This document shows, one piece after another, positions 58,260-64,000 of a stretch of DNA of 64,000 nt. Position 1 is the first letter of the stretch; each line of letters begins with the position of its first letter. A model generated the notes under the pieces. It saw only the letters and a program-made list of their open reading frames with translations, ran no database searches and was not told where the DNA came from. The translations under genes and the position numbers were made by a program. Source of the stretch: Amborella trichopoda (Eukaryota; Streptophyta; Magnoliopsida; Amborellales; Amborellaceae); NCBI RefSeq assembly GCF_000471905.2, contig NW_006499436.1, forward strand, positions 4,723,757-4,787,756, read 5' to 3'.

Positions 58260-60383
58260 GGTTTAAAAAAGAAAGATCAATGACCCAGATCGCATACCAT
58301 AAAAATTGTGGCGGCTTGGTGGATTGGCAATCCCTATCAGAATATTGGCTGAATTAGCAATATCTGGGATTAAAAAATTTCAAAACCACAGACGACCCTA
58401 TCCCATGGATAGACCAATTCGAGGAGAAGTCAATTCTAGTATAAACCTTCCTCAAGACATGCTTATCTAGGTACCCAAACAGACCCTAGAAATCTATTTT
58501 TTTTAGATTTCCAAAAAACGAATAGCATTGCATTATACTTTTTATTATTTTGCTAGAAATACATAAATATTGAAAACATGTCTCATGTCTAAGTATTTGT
58601 CATCCATCACATTCATTTTTATGATCATTATAAGATTTAAAATGCAACTCATTGAAATCAAATGAATCTCTTTATAGTGAAATTTAATAGAGAGAAAAAA
58701 AAGCTATGACCCTTAAAATGAGCTATCATATTTTTATTAAACCAAAATGGCAATCTGGGAAAAAGCTATGACCCTCAACTATTTCTTTCTCACCACATAT
58801 GCTTTTCATTATTCTAAATGTTTTTTTTTTTCGAAACAATATCAAATTTCATATTAGTTAAATTATTTCCAAAGTCACACCACATGGTTACAATTAAAAT
58901 AAAAAAAATAAAAAAAATAAAAACAAAAAAACAAAAAAGAAAGAAGAGAAGAAAAAAACAGACCTCCACATGAGATTTAGCAAGCCAAAAGTATATGTTG
59001 CTCAATAAATAGATCTATGGTGAAATAATTAATGCAGTAAAAAATATAAAATATGGAAACATGAATTTGCCATCACATTTTATAAAATTAATAAAGTAAA
59101 CAAATAAATTTATGCTTGCAGTGAAAAAAATGGATAGAGCAGCTTGAAACAGATTTTGAAGCGAGCATATGGACAAATGGTGCCCTACTTGTTTGTTTCT
59201 TTTTAAAATTCTCCATGCTGTTCACCTCAAAATTTATTTTTTTGGGCAAATAAATTTATGTTTTGGTTGAAATAACTTAAAAGAACTTGAAAATTTTGCC
59301 ATTTTAACTTGAATTGGTTGAAGTAAAATTGAGGAGGTGGGCTAGAAATTTCAACGCCCCCAAAATTTTCAAGTTAAATTTAAAGTAAGGGTGGCAGCAA
59401 GTCAGGTATGGGTCCTGGATCCAAACCCGCATAGATTTGGGTCCAAGTTTTGGACTGGACTTGACCCATTGGATCAAAAAATTGGAACCATACCTGTACC
59501 CGTTGGGTCTACCCCATTGGGTCTCGGGTCCATCGTCACCCTCACTATGAGCTCCCCCTTTTTGTTTCCATCATATATATATGTATTATTGGTAACAAGG
59601 TCACAATCACCTGCTATTAGATTTTAGACAATATGATTTGTCGTTAAATAGCTAAAGATGACTACTAATTTTAATTATATATGATCCTTACTATACCTAA
59701 ATGAATAGGCCTTAACGTAAAATATTTTATCTCTAATAGTTTATAGGTACAGGTCGGGTCCAGTTGGACCTGGACCCAGACCCTGACCCGTGTAGTGTTC
59801 GGCTCCAAGTTTTAGACCGGACCCGACCAGCTGGGTCCAAATGCTAGACCCATACCAGCCCCGTGTCCCCAATGGGTCCCGGGTCAGGTGTCGGTCCATT
59901 GCCACCCCTAATTTCAAGTGAAATGGCAAATGAAGTTAATTGGTTGAAATTTGGTTGGGGGGTTGAACTAAAATTTTCAAGTGAAAATTTTGGGCACTGA
60001 AATTTACCTTTTCAACCGATTTAGTTGAAATGGTCATTTCAACTTGAAAAATTTGCCGCAAAAAATGAAGTTAAATGGTTGAAGCAACTTGAAAAAACTT
60101 GGAGGCATTTTTTCATCCCACGACCTTAAAAAGCGGGAACAATTGTCCCACATCGGATAATTAATGGCATAGACTCTATAAATAACTTAAGGCTATCGCA
60201 CCTATTAGGCTCATGCATTAGTTGTTGGAACTAGCTAATGGTTAGGCCCCACTTTACAAATAAAATTGTGGGATGGGCTACTTTTTTTTTAAAAAAAAAT
60301 AAAATAAAAGGAACAAGACCGACTTCAATGATTTTCGATCCGGATCGAGTATTGTGAACTGGATTCATAATTTTTAAAACCTG
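58260..60383. mobile_element. 2.1-kb insertion in copia reverse transcriptase
   Basis: GCTAAAAGCAA occurs at 58249-58259 and 60384-60394, a perfect 11-bp duplication. The ends are GGTTTAAAAAAG and, reversed, CAGGTTTTAAAAATT. Deleting the block and one duplicate restores the copia reading order. There is no transposase. A hAT-like MITE sits inside. Superfamily uncertain; the duplication size fits a Mutator-like element best. Confidence 0.65.
59386..59910 (+). mobile_element. hAT-like MITE, complete
   Basis: 525 bp. The ends are TAAGGGTGGCAGCAAGTC and, from the right, TAGGGGTGGCAATGGACC. The 8-bp duplication is ATTTAAAG (59378-59385) and ATTTCAAG (59911-59918), seven of eight. The interior has GGGTCCAAGTTTT at both sides and TATTATTGGTAACAAGG in the middle. 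It is the unsplit relative of 5669-8428. Confidence 0.75.
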
Positions 60384-60636
60384 GCTAAAAGCAATCTATT
60401 ATAGTATAGTGGATATCCTTGCCATTAGGGCTTATATGTCAAAATAGTTTGTCTTCTTTCCGTTTAAAACTTTTGGCTACCAATCTAACCTCATTAATTG
60501 ATTTTGTATATTAAATTTCCTTTTTAAAACCCACTTACATCCTAGAAGTGCATAACCAGGTGTTAGGTGTGCAGAACCAGGTGATAGGTGTACCAATTTA
60601 TAAGTTTTATTATGTAGTTTATTTCACTGTTAAAAA

Positions 60637-61022
60637 CAATGTTGTCATATTCGCTTCGGAGTCTTCTTCGGTTTGGTGAGAAAAATAAAATAAGTTGGTG
60701 CTTCGACAAGTTCGGTGGAAGACTTTGGACTTTTTTTAATTAGATATTTATATATATATAATATATAGAAATAATGGAAAAAAAAATTTAAAAAAGAAAA
60801 ATTGAAAAAAAAAATACTTTTATATGAGTATTATTTTTTTGACCGAAACAGCTCGAACTTCGGCCGAAGCAGACCCGATGTCGACCGAAGCATGCCGAAG
60901 CAACCCGAAAGGGTCGAATCTGATTGAAGCGACAACACCACGCTTCTCTTAGCTTCAATTTATGCTTAAAATCCGAAGGTTTCGGCCTCTTCGACCGAAA
61001 CGAAATGAGGTTGATAACATTG
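60637..61022. repeat. MITE with CAATGTT ends inside the copia remnant
   Basis: The left end CAATGTTGTCATATTCGCTT and the right end, reversed, CAATGTTATCAACCTCATTT both lead into TTCG-rich DNA. Flanking 8-mers GTTAAAAA (60629-60636) and GTTAATAG (61023-61030) match at six of eight. The interior is rich in CGAAG and TTCGGCC words. A 52-bp tandem duplication (61011-61113) adjoins the right end. Confidence 0.5.
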
Positions 61023-61731
61023 GTTAATAGCCTCTCTGCAACACGTTGTATCATGAGATGAAGTTGATAACATTGGTTAGTAGCCTCTCCCCAACACGTT
61101 GTATCATGAGATGTCAAAGTTTTATCTGATGAGGAAGGATCTTTCTCAATATTTGAAGAAATATGTACTACATTTAAGACCTTATTTGGATTTTCTTCGG
61201 ATGAGATAAAAATTTGGGCCAAAATTATATTTAGGATCTCCTCTTGCTCTTTTACTCATTCTAGGTTCTATTACCTCTTCATTGTTTTCTATGGGTTCAA
61301 TATAAGTATTTTGACATTCGTTTTTTTCTTCACAAGTTGGTAGAATATTAGTTTATTTAGGTCCATTTTTATTTATTAAATTTTCAAAGAATTTTGTATC
61401 TTGAGATTCTATTATTTTATTTAACCTAAATTCTAAGAACCTATATGATTTGCTATTTGTAGTATATCCTACAAATACACACCTAGAGGTTCTAGGTTCG
61501 AGTTTAAAGTTTATTTCCTTTAAAATTAGAGAGTCTTACATTGCTAGATATCCCCATATTTTGATGAATATTTTCTATTCAACTATAACTCATATTGGGT
61601 TATTAATTTTCTAATCTAGAAATCTATTTATTATAATACAAGTTAAAGCCTATATTTATTATCATGGAATTAACTATTTATACTAATATTTTATTTTTCT
61701 TTTACACTAGACCATTATATTAAGGGGTATA

Positions 61732-63954
61732 AGTGTTGGGTTTATATGGCATTTAAAAGCCTTATGAGTGATTGTGAGGAGACATTTGATACAGTGGATC
61801 ATGGTCTCAGTGAAGGTATGGTCTCTGATAGACCATACCATACAAACGAGGTTTGTAGATACTGGACTGTGCTTGACGGTCTAGGCTAGTCGGTTGGGAA
61901 AAACACATATTGCCCGGGCATAGAAAATAAACTGAGAAGGGTTCTAGTGAGTTATCCCTTGATGAGGTCGGAGTATGCCCGGATGAGAGAGCCGAGTGAT
62001 TGTGTGACTCTTGTGTGTGATGGTGGCCTATGAAGATGGGGGCCAAAGCCTCATCTATATTCCATCACACGACATATATATTAATAGTCTGTTCGGGAAA
62101 GCGAGTAAGCCACCTTTTAGGGTGAAGCTTATGCATGTGCGAGAGATACCCTTATGAGCTATAGAGTTGTGGTCGCATCAGGTCTAGGTGAACTTGACTC
62201 GTCTTTAGAGGAGAACCTAAAATCCACAAACTGGGATTGCGATCCCTTAGCTCATCGGCCAGACTTTGGTGACCCACTAATGAGCCTCTGCTTGGACTGT
62301 GGGTCATGGGTAACACTGGGTTGGCATGATAAAGCAAGCGTGGTTTGTAGTCCACAGTAGAAGGTGGAGTGCCACATTATTGATTTAATTCTTTGACCAT
62401 ATGGATCTTTTTCCTTTAAAATTAATTTAATTATGTTTCTTTTAGGGTAGATATTATTTAAAATTTTTATTTGAATTTTTATAAATCATTAGATATTTTA
62501 TTTATAAACTTTAGGTTTATAAAATTAAAGATATTGATTTTTAATTATTTAAATATTCAAATAATATTTTAAATTTTATCTTTTTATTATTTTTAAATAT
62601 ATGAAATATTTGGAGGGCCCATTGTGCATGTGGGCCCACTATACCCAAATTTTGTGGGGGGCCCACATTGCTATCCCTTGGGTGGCATGCCTGTATTTTA
62701 GGGGGTTGCCTATTCCCATGGGAGGCATACCCTATCTTTATGAGATTTGTTGATATATTTTATCTCAAATTGGTGTGAGTTAATAAAATATTTTATCCTT
62801 AAGAGATTTGAGTAAGTCTATTAGTAAGCCTATAAGGCTTATGAATATATATTTTGGATAGAGCATAATATTTTCTTGATTAAATTTTATTTGATGAGAT
62901 AATGGTCAAAAGAAAGGGGGATAATGGTTCAACACATTCCATAATGTTGATGACCCATTTATGGAATGAATGGCTCATATCTCTCACCCCACAAGTTACC
63001 CTTGATCGACAGTTAAAATTCAATATTGTGAGGCAATCAATGGAAACCCTATATCATTCTCTATAAATAGGGATTATCCCCCTTCATTCCAAACAGACAT
63101 CCACGTACCTCTCTCTCTCCTCTCTCTCACGCCCCTATTCTCTCTCTCCCTCAACTTTATCTTTAAAGGGCATGCCTCATCTATTCTCTCTCTTCATTGG
63201 CTTTTGAAAATTCTCATCTATTCTCTCGGGGGTTCTGAAAATGGGAGTACGACTCTCTCTTGCATATAAAAAATTGTCATCTCTCCCAATTTTATTACAA
63301 GACCTAGGGTTCAAGAAAAATAAAGAAAGGAGAATTTTTGTCTCAATATTTTGGGGGATTGATCCCAAGAATCTAGCGTGAGCAAAAAGGTTCCATTGAA
63401 AAGCTTAGTCAAAATTAGCTTTTCAAGTTGAGATTGAACGAAGACCGTCGATCCAGCGCCATCAGATGGTGGTGACTCGGTGCGGGGTGTAATAAGCCCG
63501 GTTAAGGTAATCTCCGACATTCTCTTTTGATTCTTGCATATTTAATTCTATAGTCTTGATATTCTCAAGCACAAGATTTGTGGTTATTTTCTTTAGTTAA
63601 AGAAAATTAGTTCAATAGCATCAAAGTTATTAAGATCCTGGATTGGTAAAATTTTATTTTATTTGAAGCAAGCATTATTGTAATAAGACTACTTGCAAGT
63701 GATCTTTGCCAAAACAAAGAAAAGAAAAGGGGTGAAAAAAAAAAAAAAATCCCTTATAAAAATCACACTGGTCGAACTTTCAATAAGGAGCGGGGAATGA
63801 TGAATATACCATTATTTTCACAAAAGTTTGTGAATTCATTAGATATGTATTCTTCACTCCCCATCACTTCTTAAACATTTTATTTTCTCATTAAGTTGAT
63901 TCTCAATATCAGCTCTGAAAATATTAAATTTTTTAAACGCTACATTTTTATGTC

Positions 63955-63956
<2 letters not shown>
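61732..63956 (+). mobile_element. LTR-like or promoter-like region
   Basis: Begins TGTTGGGTTTATATGG directly after the copia remnant. It has no coding frame of note, a good TATA box at 63062-63070 and a CT-rich leader (63110-63190). It could be the 5' LTR and leader of a retroelement continuing to the right, or the promoter of a gene beyond the window. No second LTR or target duplication is available. Confidence 0.35.
63062..63070 (+). promoter_or_regulatory. TATA box
   Basis: CTCTATAAATAGGGATTATC, a strong plant TATA context, followed 30-60 bp later by CT-rich leader sequence. Confidence 0.55.

Positions 63957-63996
<40 letters not shown>
63957..63996. repeat. TA dinucleotide microsatellite
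   Basis: About twenty TA units at the right edge of the window. Confidence 0.95.
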
Positions 63997-63999
<3 letters not shown>

Positions 64000-64000
64000 G

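Larger units (their letters stand above)
57496..61720 (-). mobile_element. Ty1-copia remnant, minus strand, split by insertions
   Basis: Minus-strand translation gives copia Pol phrases in order from high to low coordinates. The integrase end is YNGLV.KKNK (near 61705), then LEPRTSRCVFVGYTTNSKSY and RFLEF (near 61470), then RMSKRARGDPKYNFGPNFY (near 61230). The reverse transcriptase is GCKWVLKRKFN (near 60535) and LVAKSF. It continues at 58259 with LAIASINHLVIHQMNIKAVF and LNGEL. The RNase H end is IHCDNYVRIAIA and KCRYIACKHNSINKLIRE (near 57700-57640). Stops and frameshifts are frequent. No LTRs could be matched. Confidence 0.82.

Overview
This is nuclear DNA of a flowering plant. It is AT-rich, gene-poor and heavily loaded with transposons. 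The evidence is a plastid-targeted carbamoyl-phosphate synthase large subunit with plant-type introns, captured fragments of Aux/IAA and ABI5-type bZIP genes, Ty1-copia and Ty3-gypsy elements with plant-type tRNA-Met primer sites, and many MITEs. The species cannot be named from sequence alone. The long introns packed with old nested transposons and CT-rich tracts would fit an early-diverging angiosperm or magnoliid, but that is only an impression. A 548-base run of N (29518-30065) interrupts a CT microsatellite.

Two complete genes can be assembled, both on the minus strand. The first is a STEEP1/CXorf56-type zinc-motif protein of 232 residues. It is built from seven small exons spread over 23 kb (9497-32554), and all splice phases close. 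The second is CARB, the carbamoyl-phosphate synthase large subunit, with four exons (38001-52667) coding for 1182 residues, including a chloroplast transit peptide. CARB makes carbamoyl phosphate for pyrimidine and arginine synthesis. The function of the STEEP1-type protein in plants is not known to me.

Most of the rest is mobile DNA whose order of insertion can be read. Intron 2 of the STEEP1-type gene holds a LINE (minus). A Ty1-copia element (20204-24301, 5-bp duplication gatct) split the LINE, and a 1.3-kb inverted-repeat element split the copia reverse transcriptase. Next to the LINE lies a Pack-MULE (16935-18701) that carries, head to head, an Aux/IAA first-exon fragment and an ABI5-like N-terminal fragment. 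Intron 1 of CARB holds a gag-only Ty3-gypsy element with both LTRs and a perfect 5-bp duplication (43882-49093). At 57.5-61.7 kb a second, minus-strand copia remnant is split by a 2.1-kb insert that itself contains a hAT-like MITE.

The left flank (1-9.5 kb) holds a 1.17-kb near-palindromic fold-back element with MULE-like ends (2147-3316) and a hAT-like MITE split by a 2.3-kb element (5669-8428). Several MITE families recur across the window: family A has five copies, families B and C have three and two. Intron 6 of the STEEP1-type gene holds a tandem triplication of about 560 bp with GAT-repeat tracts. Around 35 kb a minisatellite sits in LTR-like sequence. The last 2 kb look like a retroelement LTR or promoter. 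No tRNA, rRNA or CRISPR array was seen.
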